In this document: piece by piece, positions 50,996-60,229 of the stretch
Numbering within the stretch: position 1 is the stretch's first letter
Layout of the letters: each line of letters begins with the position of its first letter
Translations under genes and position numbers: made by a program
Assembly: GCA_016708025.1 (NCBI GenBank)
Contig: JADJGQ010000002.1
Coordinates: 930,001 to 994,000 of the forward strand
Direction of reading: 5' to 3'
Origin: a bacterium
GTDB lineage: Bacteria > Zixibacteria > MSB-5A5 > GN15 > FEB-12
DNA length: 64,000 nt
Notes under the pieces: generated by a model
What the model saw: only the letters and a program-made list of their open reading frames with translations
What the model was told of the DNA's origin: nothing
Databases searched by the model: none

Positions 50996-52435
50996 CTAGC
51001 GGACATCGTAGCGGAGGAAGGCGAAAAATGCGCCGGCGAAGGCGAGCAGGCTGTAGAGTATCAGCAAGCCAGAATCGACGACAATCCCCTCGATCGTTTT
51101 TCCCAATTGTTGGATGGGATGAACGAAGGCAGGCATGTCGGAGAGGTCCAGTGTTGCCTGGTCGCGGGGACTCGAGAAGGACATCCCTTTATCCGAGGAG
51201 AATGAGATCGAAATCCCGCCCGGTGTGTCGCCGGTTTTGGTGTTGCTGTATTCGACAAACTCGGTGCGATACGTGTTAAGCGCATCTTCGTACCGTCGCT
51301 TCAGATCAAGATCGGTTCCGGCCAGAGACATAGCAGCGAGCTGATAAGCGGAGGCCGGGGAAACGCGCGAAAGCGAGAACGCGAGCTGTTCCTGGACGGT
51401 GCGGCGCTGAGAGAGATCAGCGTAGAGTTTCAGTTCATATTCATTGATGCTGTTTTCGACCAACTGACGGAGCGAGTCCTGCACCTGCAGGTGAGTCCAC
51501 ATGGCATCCTCGGTCATCGAATCAGGCTGTTCGGAGCGGTTGCTCGTGAAGAGGCTGTCGAGCGATTGATGGAAGGTGTGCCATTTATCTTTGGCGAAGG
51601 CGTCGCGCGCTCCCTGAATTTCGGCGACTGAGGGGACACGGACCATCTGTCCGGCGGCCAACACTCCGGCGCGAGGGATGATCAGGACAAAAAGCACCCA
51701 GACAACCAGCGAGACCAGAAACGAAACCGAGGATCTGCGGGTGAGTGCAGAGATCAGCAGGCCGATCACGATAAACGTGGTGAAAAAGAGGAGAGACACG
51801 AGCATCAGCAGGCCGATCCTGATCCAGTGCTCGGTGGTCAACGAGACACCAGCCAACAGGACCATAAGCAAAGAAAGCAGGAGAGCGAGAAAAATGGGTG
51901 TCACCAGGCCGAGCCATGCGCCGATTCCCTTCGCAAGGAGATATTGCGCGCGGGGGACGGCGTTCGAGAAAACGAGCAGCAGGGTGCCGGATTCTCGTTC
52001 ACCGCAGATGGCGTCATAGGTAAACAGCACCGCCAGCAGTGAAAGGACGACGGTGACAATGAAGGCGAGATCGACAAAGCGAAAGACGGCGAAGATCGGG
52101 TCCTCGGAGTAGGCGCTGTTGCGCAGGCGGGGGGCGTTATCCTGGTTGATCCCGGCCCAGCGACCGATATCGTAGGTCAATCCCGAGACAAATATCTGCA
52201 TCGGGTCGGGGGTGCGGAATGCTTTGGTCTGAATATTCCGGAAGGAGCTGGTTTCGCGGACCTGTTGGTCGGCCAGCGCCTGGGCGGTTTCGTATTGTTT
52301 GACCGAGGATTTGTATTCTGATATCCCGATGAAAACCGAAAGGAGCAGGAGAAAGGCGCAGACGCCAAATGTCACTGCGAATTTCGGGCTCAGCAGGATC
52401 GACTTGAGTTCTTTTTGCATCAATATAGTGAACAT
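50996..52435 (-). CDS. ABC-2-type transporter permease (DUF3526-like)
   Basis: 479 aa with six or more transmembrane helices in the pattern of large ABC-2 permeases: one N-terminal helix (KFAVTFGVCAFLLLLSVFIG), a large extracytoplasmic loop of ~100 residues, a core around VTVVLSLLAVLFTYDAICGE, then a second large extracytoplasmic domain and a last helix. The cytoplasmic YDAICGERESGTLLLVFSN motif is the coupling helix region. It is paralogous to the next gene and last of the five-gene operon. The substrate is unknown. Confidence 0.85.
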   Translation of the reverse strand: MFTILMQKELKSILLSPKFAVTFGVCAFLLLLSVFIGISEYKSSVKQYETAQALADQQVRETSSFRNIQTKAFRTPDPMQIFVSGLTYDIGRWAGINQDNAPRLRNSAYSEDPIFAVFRFVDLAFIVTVVLSLLAVLFTYDAICGERESGTLLLVFSNAVPRAQYLLAKGIGAWLGLVTPIFLALLLSLLMVLLAGVSLTTEHWIRIGLLMLVSLLFFTTFIVIGLLISALTRRSSVSFLVSLVVWVLFVLIIPRAGVLAAGQMVRVPSVAEIQGARDAFAKDKWHTFHQSLDSLFTSNRSEQPDSMTEDAMWTHLQVQDSLRQLVENSINEYELKLYADLSQRRTVQEQLAFSLSRVSPASAYQLAAMSLAGTDLDLKRRYEDALNTYRTEFVEYSNTKTGDTPGGISISFSSDKGMSFSSPRDQATLDLSDMPAFVHPIQQLGKTIEGIVVDSGLLILYSLLAFAGAFFAFLRYDVR

Positions 52436-52445
52436 CCGCTACCTC

Positions 52446-53873
52446 CTAGCGCACATCGTATCTGAAAAAGGCCACGACCGAGCCGGCGAAAAAGATCAGG
52501 TTGAAGAATGCCAGCAAGCCGATATCAAAAAACGCGCGTCCGAAAAGTTCGCCAAGCGCCGGCTGTTGGAAGCTGAATCCGGGCAGTTCGGTAGGGTCGA
52601 TCTCTTTCGGTTTTTCCGCATTATCGTCGCGCATGATCATGACGATCCGGCCGCTCGGATTGATGCCGGTCTTTTCTTTGAGGAATTTGGCGTAGTCGGT
52701 CTGATAGGACATTGCCTGTCGGTAGTATTCATCTTTGAGCGTCATGTCTGTACCGGCCAGTGACGACGCGGCCAGGGTGAACGAGGCAGAGGGGGAGATC
52801 CGCGCAATGGCAAAGCTGAGCGCCTGTTGTACCTGCTGGCGGTTGAAGCGGTCCTCGTTAAGCCGATTGCCGAACTCGGAGAATCGTTTGTCGCGGGCAT
52901 CGGCGAGTGAATCCATAAAACGATTGAATTGCCCCATCATCGCCTGCGGATCAAACTGGTCACCCTCCGTGGCGCCGGTCGGTTTGAACTGCGACATGGA
53001 GGTGCGGTCCTCGGTCATCAGTTGCGAGCCGAGTTTCGCTTTTTGCGAGTTGATCTCATCCACCGAGGGGACCTCGACCATTCTTCCGGCGAGCAGAACC
53101 GAGGCGCGTGGAATGATCAGGACCGAGGCGATCCAGATAACCAGGAGCATCAGGAAAGAACTCGAGGTTCGCTGGGTGAAGGCGGAGACCATCACCGAGA
53201 GGGTGAGGAATGCGCCGACAAAGAGGATTCCGGTCAGGAAGATCATACCGAGGCGGAGCCAATCGGAGCCGGCCATCGGGATCCCCATGATCGGATAGAT
53301 CAGACTCCCAACGCAGAGGGCCAGCAGGAGAGGGATGGTCAGGGCGAAAAACGCGCCGATCAATTTGCCCAGAATGTAGGTGGCACGCGGGACTCCATTG
53401 CTGAACGATAGTCGAAGGGTGCCGCGTTCTTTCTCGCCGGAAATGGCATCGTATCCCAGGAGTATCGCCAATAGCGAGAGAACGACCTGAAAGAGGAACT
53501 CGAGGTCGAGGAAGCGGAAGACGGCAAAGACAGGGTCATCACCGTAGCGGCTTCCCTGGGCATTCAATTCACCGCGGCCGCGGACCTCGGTGGTTCGTCC
53601 GATGTCGTTGGAAACTCCGCCAACCAGCGAGGCGAGCGGGTGGGGTGGGAGAAAGATGCGGTGTTGCTGGACGGAGAACCAGTCGGTGAGGCCCTCCATC
53701 TGGCGGAGGTTCTCAGTTTTGGCGGCCTCGTACTGGGACTGGCTGGTCTGAAAATTTAGTGCGCCAGTGACAAAGCAGAGGAGAATCAGAACAGCGCAGG
53801 CGCCGAAGGAGATGGCGAACTTACTTGAGCCGACAATATCGCGAATCTCTTTTTCAATGATCGTTCGCAGCAT
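52446..53873 (-). CDS. ABC-2-type transporter permease, paralogue
   Basis: 475 aa, clearly homologous to the adjacent permease: same N-terminal helix, YDAISGEKERGTLRLSFSN coupling region, and LMLLVIWIASVLIIPRASVL like its neighbour. The extracytoplasmic parts diverge. Together with the ATPase it would make a heterodimeric exporter, or remodel envelope components as gliding or lipoprotein-type ABC systems do. It is 10 nt upstream of the other permease. Confidence 0.85.
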   Translation of the reverse strand: MLRTIIEKEIRDIVGSSKFAISFGACAVLILLCFVTGALNFQTSQSQYEAAKTENLRQMEGLTDWFSVQQHRIFLPPHPLASLVGGVSNDIGRTTEVRGRGELNAQGSRYGDDPVFAVFRFLDLEFLFQVVLSLLAILLGYDAISGEKERGTLRLSFSNGVPRATYILGKLIGAFFALTIPLLLALCVGSLIYPIMGIPMAGSDWLRLGMIFLTGILFVGAFLTLSVMVSAFTQRTSSSFLMLLVIWIASVLIIPRASVLLAGRMVEVPSVDEINSQKAKLGSQLMTEDRTSMSQFKPTGATEGDQFDPQAMMGQFNRFMDSLADARDKRFSEFGNRLNEDRFNRQQVQQALSFAIARISPSASFTLAASSLAGTDMTLKDEYYRQAMSYQTDYAKFLKEKTGINPSGRIVMIMRDDNAEKPKEIDPTELPGFSFQQPALGELFGRAFFDIGLLAFFNLIFFAGSVVAFFRYDVR

Positions 53874-53882
53874 ATCGATCTC

Positions 53883-54641
53883 CTAAGCTGCCACTTCGGC
53901 GTTGGAGTGTCCGGCCATGTATTGCATGTAGAGCCGTTCGAGGTCCTGGCCGACCAAGTTGGCGGCTGGTTCCTGCATCACGATGCGGCCGTTGTTCATG
54001 ATGGCGATGACATCGGAGATCTCCTTGGCGCGGAAGATGTCATGAGTGGACATCAGGATCGCCTTCCCTTCGCTGCGCAAAGAGGCGAGCAGTTGCTGGA
54101 ACTCAAACCCGGCTTTGGGGTCGAGACCGGAAGTTGGTTCATCAAGCAGGATGGCGGGGGCATCTTTGAGAATGGCGATAGCGATGCCGGATTTCTGGCG
54201 CATCCCTTTGGAGAATCCTTTGAGCCGTTTGTTATGCGCTTCCTCGGCAAGGCCGACACGCAGGAGAACGCGGCGGTAGTCATCCTCGGTATAGTGGGTT
54301 TTGCCGCCAAGTCGGGCAAAGTAATCAAGGTTCTGGATCGCCGTGAAGTTGGGATAGAGCATGACGTTTTCGGAGACGTAGGAGACATGCTGTTTGGCGA
54401 GGAGCGGCTCTTTGTGGGTGACAATGCCGTTGATGCGGGCCTCGCCCTCGGTCGGCTCGATGAAATTGAGGAAGAGATTTATCGTGGTGGTTTTGCCTGC
54501 GCCATTGGCGCCGAGCATGGCAAATATCTCGCCCGGACGGACAGCAAAGGAGACATGGTCGAGCGCGAGCACGCCATCTTCGTATCGTTTGGTCAGGTTG
54601 ACCGCTTCAAGGAGCGGCGCGGTTCCGGAGTCGTTCTGCAT
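53883..54641 (-). CDS. ABC transporter ATP-binding protein
   Basis: 252 aa. Walker A GANGAGKTT (44-52), Q-loop region YVSENVMLYPNFTAIQNLDY, signature-like FSKGMRQK (143-150, standing in for LSGGQ), Walker B AILLDEPTSGLDP and the H-loop MSTHD. The FSKGMRQ signature is typical of ABC-2 exporters. It is encoded between the NEW3 protein and the permeases with gaps of 9-18 nt. Confidence 0.9.
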   Translation of the reverse strand: MQNDSGTAPLLEAVNLTKRYEDGVLALDHVSFAVRPGEIFAMLGANGAGKTTTINLFLNFIEPTEGEARINGIVTHKEPLLAKQHVSYVSENVMLYPNFTAIQNLDYFARLGGKTHYTEDDYRRVLLRVGLAEEAHNKRLKGFSKGMRQKSGIAIAILKDAPAILLDEPTSGLDPKAGFEFQQLLASLRSEGKAILMSTHDIFRAKEISDVIAIMNNGRIVMQEPAANLVGQDLERLYMQYMAGHSNAEVAA

Positions 54642-54659
54642 TCTATACCTCTCTATCCG

Positions 54660-56162
54660 TTACTTGCGTGATAACCGAATGCCAAAGATGACCACCACCG
54701 CGACCAGGCCGAGGATCAGGAGGACCACTAGCGTGATGCCGATGATGTTGCTCGACGGGAGGATTTCGATGGTGACCGTTTTGTCTTCGCTGATGACCGG
54801 TTGTCCGGAAGACATACCGGAACTTCGCAGGCGAACTTCGTATTTGCCGGCGGCGATATCTTCGGGGGGAGTGAAGGTAAAAGTGAGCCGGCCTTCCTCG
54901 CCGATCCCCAATGATTGTAAGACTGCCGGTTCGACCGTCTTGCTCCAGTTAAGCGGGACATCCGCTTTGATCTCCACGTTGTCGAGGCGATTGCTCCCCT
55001 CGTTGACGCAATCGACCGTGAAGGTGACGGATTCATCGGCATGAATCGCGTGGAAGAGTTGATTCGATCGAACCAGCAGTTTGCCTTTGCCGCGGGGGAC
55101 CAGTTCGAGGCGGACAAACCCAACTCCGAGGGCCTCGATCTGGTCGGCGGTCCATTCTTTATCCTGGATGCCGGTCAGTTCGGCGATGCGGTCATGCGGA
55201 ATAACCACTACATAGAAGGGGATCGGCTGATCCATCAGGACGGCATCGTTGGGACGATCCGGCAGTGTGATCTCGAGCGCTGCTCGTTTGGTGTGGGTGC
55301 TTTCCGTGAACTTGAGCTGACTGAGTCTGGCCGAGCCAGCCGGGTCTTTGAAGAAGCGGCTGATAGATTTCGGGAGATTGGCAACCTCAAGGCTGAACGT
55401 ATTACCGACGCCACTGAAGAGTTCGAGCGTCAGGTCGTAGGTCGCGGTCTTGCCAAGTTCGACCTCCTGGGAGAACTGCTCGGACTGGACATTGACCTTG
55501 TTGGAGGAAGCATCCTTCTGGAGGAAGATCTTCATCGACCGAGAGGAGCCGTTGCCGTAGATAAGATAGACGGTGACAGCATCGAGATCCTGCAACAGGG
55601 TGAAATCTACCGTTTGCGGCGAACCGTGGCGCAGTTCCGGAATTTTCGCTTCGTAGGGTTGGCTGATGATGGAGCTCTGGTCGTTCAGAATGGAGACATA
55701 GACATTGGGGATGACATCGGGCTGAAGAGACCGGAAGAGTTCATCATCGATATTAAGCAGTTTCTGAAATTCCGCATTGCCTCCGGAGGTGTTGTCCAGC
55801 GTGATCCTGACATGGCGCGCGCCATCCTTGGCGTAATACTTGATCGCCGACTTGACCGAGATGTACTGCTCTTCGAAGAGCACGGCCAGCAGCGACTGCT
55901 GGTAGTTGACCTCAGCATCGCTGAGGCGGCTCTTGATCTGGTCGAGTTCCGACCGGGAGATCAGTTGGCGATCGAAGAGATCTTTCTGTCGGTCGTACTC
56001 CGCTTTCAGCAATTCGTAGGACTCCTTGGCCCGTTTGAGGCCGAGGAGCCGATACTGGTCATCGCGCTGATTGAAGGCGGTGGTCGCCTGGCCGAACGAT
56101 TCGGGCGTCAGGGTGACGAGCGACAGGACAAGGATGGAGAGGATCTGGCAGATGCGGTTCAT
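54660..56162 (-). CDS. NEW3-domain membrane protein
   Basis: 500 aa. After a signal peptide (ILVLSLVTLTPESFG) comes a helical, charged region (LKRAKESYELLKAEYDRQKD), then three or more beta-sandwich repeats. The last is a NEW3-like domain (ADESVTFTVDCVNEGSNRLD, LTFTFTPPEDIAAGKYEVRL) found in COG1470 proteins, and a final transmembrane helix (IIGITLVVLLILGLVAVVVI) anchors it with a short basic tail. Genes of this type often travel with ABC exporters; here it sits directly upstream of the ATPase. It may present substrate to the exporter or sense the envelope (inference). Confidence 0.8.
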   Translation of the reverse strand: MNRICQILSILVLSLVTLTPESFGQATTAFNQRDDQYRLLGLKRAKESYELLKAEYDRQKDLFDRQLISRSELDQIKSRLSDAEVNYQQSLLAVLFEEQYISVKSAIKYYAKDGARHVRITLDNTSGGNAEFQKLLNIDDELFRSLQPDVIPNVYVSILNDQSSIISQPYEAKIPELRHGSPQTVDFTLLQDLDAVTVYLIYGNGSSRSMKIFLQKDASSNKVNVQSEQFSQEVELGKTATYDLTLELFSGVGNTFSLEVANLPKSISRFFKDPAGSARLSQLKFTESTHTKRAALEITLPDRPNDAVLMDQPIPFYVVVIPHDRIAELTGIQDKEWTADQIEALGVGFVRLELVPRGKGKLLVRSNQLFHAIHADESVTFTVDCVNEGSNRLDNVEIKADVPLNWSKTVEPAVLQSLGIGEEGRLTFTFTPPEDIAAGKYEVRLRSSGMSSGQPVISEDKTVTIEILPSSNIIGITLVVLLILGLVAVVVIFGIRLSRK

Positions 56163-56169
56163 GCGTGGC

Positions 56170-56967
56170 TCAGCCCTTCTTGATAACGGTGCGGAATTGT
56201 GATTCCTGCTTGGTGAAAGTAGCTTTCAGTTCCTTGCCGTCATGCAAGACGGTAATGGTGACCGGGTCGCCGATCTTGATCGCATCGAAGGCGGATTCAA
56301 ATTCGGCAACGGTGGTGACTGGCTTATCCTGCAAGTGGGTGATGATGTCACCTTGTCCGATGGCGGCGTCGCCAAGGATGGATTTCGCGTGGGGCATTTT
56401 GCCGGCCACGACAATGTCCTTACCCTTGTTGCCGATCATCAGTCCGGTGCCGCCGACAGCAGTGACATTCTCGACGCTGGGGTCGATTTGTATCGAGTGG
56501 GAGCCTTGCGCTTCCCAATTCTGGCCGGCATCACCCTCGGAGACGATCATTTTTCGCTGTGGGAGTGATTCCGGGTCTGCCTTCTTGACAGTGACCATCA
56601 TCATTTTCTCGCCGCGCTTGATCCCCATTTTCAGGTCCTGGCCGATCTGGAGGCTGTCATACAGAGCGGAGATCTCTTTGGATGACCCGATCTTTTTGCC
56701 GTTGGCCATCATGATGATGTCTCCCTGCTGCAGGTCGACAGACGCGTAGGCTTTCGGGCGGGACTGGGCGGGGGAGATAGCCTCGACAGTGACCTTTCCT
56801 TCGCGTTCAATGGCCACCATGCCGACCTCGGGGAGCATCCAGAGCTGGCCGGGTTCACCCATGATGCGCATTTCGTGGCGCGGCTGTTTTTCTTCCTTGG
56901 TTTGGGCGGTAGTCGTTAGAGCCGTTACGGCGAGAGAAAAGAGCAGCCATCCAATTGTCTTGAGCAT
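56170..56967 (-). CDS. Exported tandem-PDZ protein without protease domain
   Basis: 265 aa with a signal peptide (LKTIGWLLFSLAVTALTTTA). Two PDZ-like domains: one in VDLQQGDIIMMANGKKIGSS, a second in AIGQGDIITHLQDKPVTTVA, each with the GD-I carboxylate-binding loop. No trypsin domain or catalytic Ser is present, unlike HtrA/DegP. It would bind C-terminal peptides in the periplasm and hand them to the NEW3/ABC machinery, which it precedes by 7 nt; that role is inference. It is divergent from the two-component system, sharing the promoter region with the repeats. Confidence 0.82.
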   Translation of the reverse strand: MLKTIGWLLFSLAVTALTTTAQTKEEKQPRHEMRIMGEPGQLWMLPEVGMVAIEREGKVTVEAISPAQSRPKAYASVDLQQGDIIMMANGKKIGSSKEISALYDSLQIGQDLKMGIKRGEKMMMVTVKKADPESLPQRKMIVSEGDAGQNWEAQGSHSIQIDPSVENVTAVGGTGLMIGNKGKDIVVAGKMPHAKSILGDAAIGQGDIITHLQDKPVTTVAEFESAFDAIKIGDPVTITVLHDGKELKATFTKQESQFRTVIKKG

Positions 56968-57030
56968 GTTAGTTCCTCCTGTTGTGCTTTGAGCTACGGG
57001 AGAAGGTAGGGGGCGAGTTGCAGGTTGCGA

Positions 57031-57099
57031 AGTTAACTTCTGTTAGCGGATGTTAAGAGATGTTAAGCCTGTGGATTTTGTTGAGAGAGCACGTATATT
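57031..57099 (+). promoter_or_regulatory. Four 10-bp-phased GTTA half-sites abutting a weak promoter
   Basis: 57031-57070 is four tandem decamers, each with GTTA at positions 2-5: AGTTAACTTC, TGTTAGCGGA, TGTTAAGAGA, TGTTAAGCCT. They end at the poor -35 (GTGGAT, 57071-57076) of TATATT (57094-57099). The 10-bp spacing and position fit an OmpR/PhoB-type activator, most simply the regulator encoded at 58862. The predicted start lies at or near ATG 57105, so the kinase mRNA may be leaderless. Confidence 0.75.
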
Positions 57100-57104
57100 A
57101 GAGC

Positions 57105-58865
57105 ATGCATCTCTCGCGACACATAGTCAGCGCGATCATTGTGTTGATCGTACTCTCCCTCGCCGGCCTGGTGATGGTGCAGTCGTTTTTGCTCAGCAAT
57201 GCCCGCGAATTGGAAGAACAGGCTTTTCAGCGGAATGTCCTGGCCGCGTTGAATGCCGCCACACAGAAGCTGGAGACGGGCGAAACTGCGCGGCGGATCG
57301 TGATCACCATGGGGGCACAGTTCAGCGGGGTCGATTCACTCGGCAAATCGATGCTGTCAATCCAGGAGTCGATGGTCGCGCATACGGCAGTCGGGGTCTG
57401 GACGTCCGATAGTTTGTCATGGCGGGAGAATGTCGAGAGCGACACCAGACTGTTCAATCGGGAGGTGCATCCGCCGATCCCGCCGGTTGAAATGGAGGAG
57501 CGGGCGATACGGTATCGCGTGCCGGAAAAGCAGCATGTCCGGATCGTGGCATTTTCGGCGGTGAGCGGCCGGGACACGACACTTGTGGATACGGTCAAAC
57601 TTCCGGGGGACTATCGGATCGAACTGACGGATTCATCTTTTGCCGCCCAGAGCTACATTTTCAAGTTTGCCAATGATTCATCCTCGATACTCCTGCATGT
57701 GGACAGCACATTCAAAAGCAAACTTCCGCCAACTTCGCTGGAGTTGGGGAAAAAGAGCGAGATGGTCAGTCGGGTGGTGAACAATCTGGTCTTTGCGGAG
57801 ATGGAACCGATCGAACGTCGGGTCGACTACCCGAAACTTGATTCCGTACTCGGGATCACCCTGCGTGAGTCGGGGATAGACCTGGCGTATGCGTTCGGCG
57901 TGATCGGGAATAATGACTCACTGCGCATGGCGCGGCCATCTCAGTATCGGGAAGAACTGCAGGCATCGCCGCTTCGGTCGCGGCTATTCCCTAATGATCT
58001 TTTTGCGGCCGCGAACGAGCTGGTGGTTTATTTCCCGGAGGAACGGTCTTTCATCTGGCAGCAGGTGACGCCGCTACTGGTAGCGACAATGGTTTTCATG
58101 CTGATCATCACGCTTTGCTTTGCCTATACGATACGGACGATCATGCGGCAGAGGAGATTTGCCGAGCTGACGGTGGATTTCATCAATAACATGACGCATG
58201 AATTCAAGACGCCGATCTCGACTGTCAACCTGGCCGCCGAAGCGTTGCTGAAGTCCGAGCCGGGGGCGGAGAGTAAGACGGTGCGCTACGGCAAGATGAT
58301 CCTGGATGAAAATCAACGGATGCGAAATCAAGTTGATAAGATCCTGCAGATGGCGGTACTGGAAGAGGGAGATTTTGAACTGAGCCTATCGGATGTTGAC
58401 CTGCATCAGGTGATCGGGAAAGCGGCGGAGCATCTGAGCCTGCATGTAGAGCATCGAGACGGCAAGGTGGATTGTCGACTTGAGGCGCCGCACCATATCG
58501 TCAAGGCAGACCCGGTACATTTGAGCAACATCATCAGCAATATTCTGGATAATGCCAACAAGTACTCGCCGGAACATCCACAGATAACGATCAGTACGCG
58601 AAACGGCGATGGCGGCGTATTTGTGCGGATATCGGATAACGGTATCGGGATCCGGGAGAAAGATCTGAAACAGGTGTTCGACAAATACTACCGGGTACCA
58701 TCGGGGAATATTCACAATGTGAAGGGATTCGGTCTCGGGCTGGCGTATGTCAAGTTGATGGTGGAGGCGCATTCCGGACGGATCCGGATAGATAGTCAGT
58801 TCGGAAAAGGGACGGATGTGGAAATATATCTGCCGGTGGTCGAGTCAGTGGAGCAGGACGGATGA
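57105..58865 (+). CDS. Membrane sensor histidine kinase
   Basis: 586 aa. TM1 (~5-27) and TM2 (~322-345) bracket a ~290-residue periplasmic sensor domain of no recognised family. The HisKA H-box is FINNMTHEFKTPISTVNLAA with phospho-acceptor H365. The HATPase part shows NIISNILDNANKYSPEHPQI (N-box), ISDNGIGI (G1) and FGLGLAYVKLM (G2). It pairs with the response regulator whose start overlaps its stop by 4 nt, forming a standard two-component pair. The large sensor region suggests an envelope signal. Confidence 0.93.
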   Translation: MHLSRHIVSAIIVLIVLSLAGLVMVQSFLLSNARELEEQAFQRNVLAALNAATQKLETGETARRIVITMGAQFSGVDSLGKSMLSIQESMVAHTAVGVWTSDSLSWRENVESDTRLFNREVHPPIPPVEMEERAIRYRVPEKQHVRIVAFSAVSGRDTTLVDTVKLPGDYRIELTDSSFAAQSYIFKFANDSSSILLHVDSTFKSKLPPTSLELGKKSEMVSRVVNNLVFAEMEPIERRVDYPKLDSVLGITLRESGIDLAYAFGVIGNNDSLRMARPSQYREELQASPLRSRLFPNDLFAAANELVVYFPEERSFIWQQVTPLLVATMVFMLIITLCFAYTIRTIMRQRRFAELTVDFINNMTHEFKTPISTVNLAAEALLKSEPGAESKTVRYGKMILDENQRMRNQVDKILQMAVLEEGDFELSLSDVDLHQVIGKAAEHLSLHVEHRDGKVDCRLEAPHHIVKADPVHLSNIISNILDNANKYSPEHPQITISTRNGDGGVFVRISDNGIGIREKDLKQVFDKYYRVPSGNIHNVKGFGLGLAYVKLMVEAHSGRIRIDSQFGKGTDVEIYLPVVESVEQDG

Positions 58866-59551
58866 ACGAAAAGATCCTGTTACTCGAAGATGACGCCAAC
58901 CTTGGTTCGATCCTGCAGGAGCATCTGCAGATGCAGGGGTATGGAGTGACGCTCTGTACGAATGGGATCGACGGGATCAACGCATATCGCGGGGGGCATT
59001 TTGCGCTCTGCCTGGTGGATGTGATGATGCCGAAGATGGACGGGTTCACGTTCGCCCGGGAGATCCGTTCGACCGATGACCAGACGCCGCTGATCTTCCT
59101 GACGGCGAAATCGCTGAAAGAAGATAAGATCGAAGGGTTCAAGATCGGATGCGATGATTACCTGACCAAGCCGTTCAGTATTGAAGAGCTGTTGCTTCGG
59201 ATCCAGGCGATCCTGAAACGTGCAGGTGGGAAGAGCCGGGATGACTCAACTATTTCGCAGTTCGTGATCGGCGGGTATCAGTTTGATGCGACGAGACAGC
59301 TCCTTCGATTCAAGGAGAAGCAATACAAGTTGACGCCAAAGGAAGCTGAGCTACTGAAGCTGCTCTGTCTGCATATGAACGAAACGCTGGAGAGAGAAGT
59401 GGCGCTGAAAAAGGTCTGGGGGGATGACAACTATTTCAGCGGGCGGAGTATGGATGTGTTTGTGTCGCGGTTGCGGAAGTATTTCAAGGATGATCCGCGA
59501 GTGGAGATCATGGGGATACATGGGAAGGGGTTCCGGTTGATAGTGAGCTAG
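58862..59551 (+). CDS. OmpR-family response regulator
   Basis: 229 aa. The receiver domain has the acidic pair DD (10-11), phospho-acceptor D53 in LVDVMMPKMDG, T/S in LTAKS and Lys in TKPFS. The C-terminal winged helix begins YKLTPKEAELLKLLCLHMNE and includes the recognition helix region FSGRSMDVFVSRLRKYF. The 4-nt overlap with the kinase gives translational coupling. It is the natural candidate to bind the four GTTA decamers upstream of the kinase. Confidence 0.95.
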   Translation: MNEKILLLEDDANLGSILQEHLQMQGYGVTLCTNGIDGINAYRGGHFALCLVDVMMPKMDGFTFAREIRSTDDQTPLIFLTAKSLKEDKIEGFKIGCDDYLTKPFSIEELLLRIQAILKRAGGKSRDDSTISQFVIGGYQFDATRQLLRFKEKQYKLTPKEAELLKLLCLHMNETLEREVALKKVWGDDNYFSGRSMDVFVSRLRKYFKDDPRVEIMGIHGKGFRLIVS

Positions 59552-59657
59552 AGGGGATACTTTTTTGGGCTTCGACTGCGCTCAGCCCAATTGACAATTC
59601 AATTGTCTTCATAGAAACGTTCAATCAAAAAGTCTATCTCTCAACCGAGAGGGGCAG

Positions 59658-59730
59658 AGGTTGCTTCAAAGTCACGGAGGTCAGATTTGTGCTCGAGCGA
59701 GCTCGGTGGCCGCGACTTTTCGCAATGACA
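59658..59730 (+). repeat. Long family-2 element
   Basis: Ends AGGTTGCTTC and CGCAATGAC. Inner arms AAAGTCACGG and CCGCGACTTT pair except one position. It lies in the 59552-59837 gap, whose remaining bases hold only a short TTCGACTGCGCTCAGCC repeat. Confidence 0.8.
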
Positions 59731-59784
59731 GGTTGGGTACAATTGTCACAAAGAGGGATATGGCATAAAGACGATTAGGTGGAA

Positions 59785-59813
59785 AACAAAAAGGCCGACG
59801 GAAGTCGGCCTTT
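59785..59813 (-). terminator. Terminator of the ECF-kinase-VOC operon
   Basis: On the minus strand the stem AAAGGCCGAC/GTCGGCCTTT (forward 59790-59799 and 59804-59813) is followed by a T run. Confidence 0.9.
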
Positions 59814-59837
59814 CATGTTTTGGAGGGAAGCGGTATG

Positions 59838-60197
59838 TTATTCGCCGGCGCGGAAGATCCCCATGACGTTGCCATCGGGGTCGGAGAACCAGGCGAATGC
59901 GCCCATGCCGGGGATGGGAGTCGGGGGAAGAATCGTTTTCCCGCCGAGCGATTCAGCTTTGTTAAGGCTGGCCTGCAGATCCTCGACCTGGACATAAATA
60001 GTCACATACGGGTGTCCGCCGGGTGGGACGGAGGAGACTCCGCCGCCGATGGAGTTTGGGCCGGTCGGGCTGACCATGCCATAGTCGCCGCCTTCGCCGA
60101 AAAGTTGATATTCCCAGTCAAAGAGTTTGCCATAAAAATCGCGCAGTTTGCCGCCGTTGTGGCCGGCGATTTCGAAATGTACGACCGGTTTTGACAT
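59838..60197 (-). CDS. VOC-family (glyoxalase-like) protein
   Basis: 119 aa from ATG 60197, with AAGGAG 8-9 nt upstream; a TTG one codon earlier is possible. Two babble motifs in one chain: VVHFEIAGHNGGKLRDFYGK and TIYVQVEDLQASLNKAESLG, with H8 and a C-terminal DPDGNVMGIFRAGE that supplies the second metal-side ligand. Such proteins act as metal-dependent isomerases, dioxygenases or resistance proteins; activity is unknown. It ends at a terminator and lies 32 nt after a membrane-protein gene. Confidence 0.88.
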   Translation of the reverse strand: MSKPVVHFEIAGHNGGKLRDFYGKLFDWEYQLFGEGGDYGMVSPTGPNSIGGGVSSVPPGGHPYVTIYVQVEDLQASLNKAESLGGKTILPPTPIPGMGAFAWFSDPDGNVMGIFRAGE

Positions 60198-60229
60198 CAA
60201 GGTGTCTCCTTCTCTACTGTTTCGTTCGG

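Noticed and set aside
55041..56183. Long plus-strand frame opposite the NEW3 gene
   Set aside because: A shadow of the real minus-strand gene; no fold, start signal or signal peptide. The same holds for 53907-54671 and 29860-31212.
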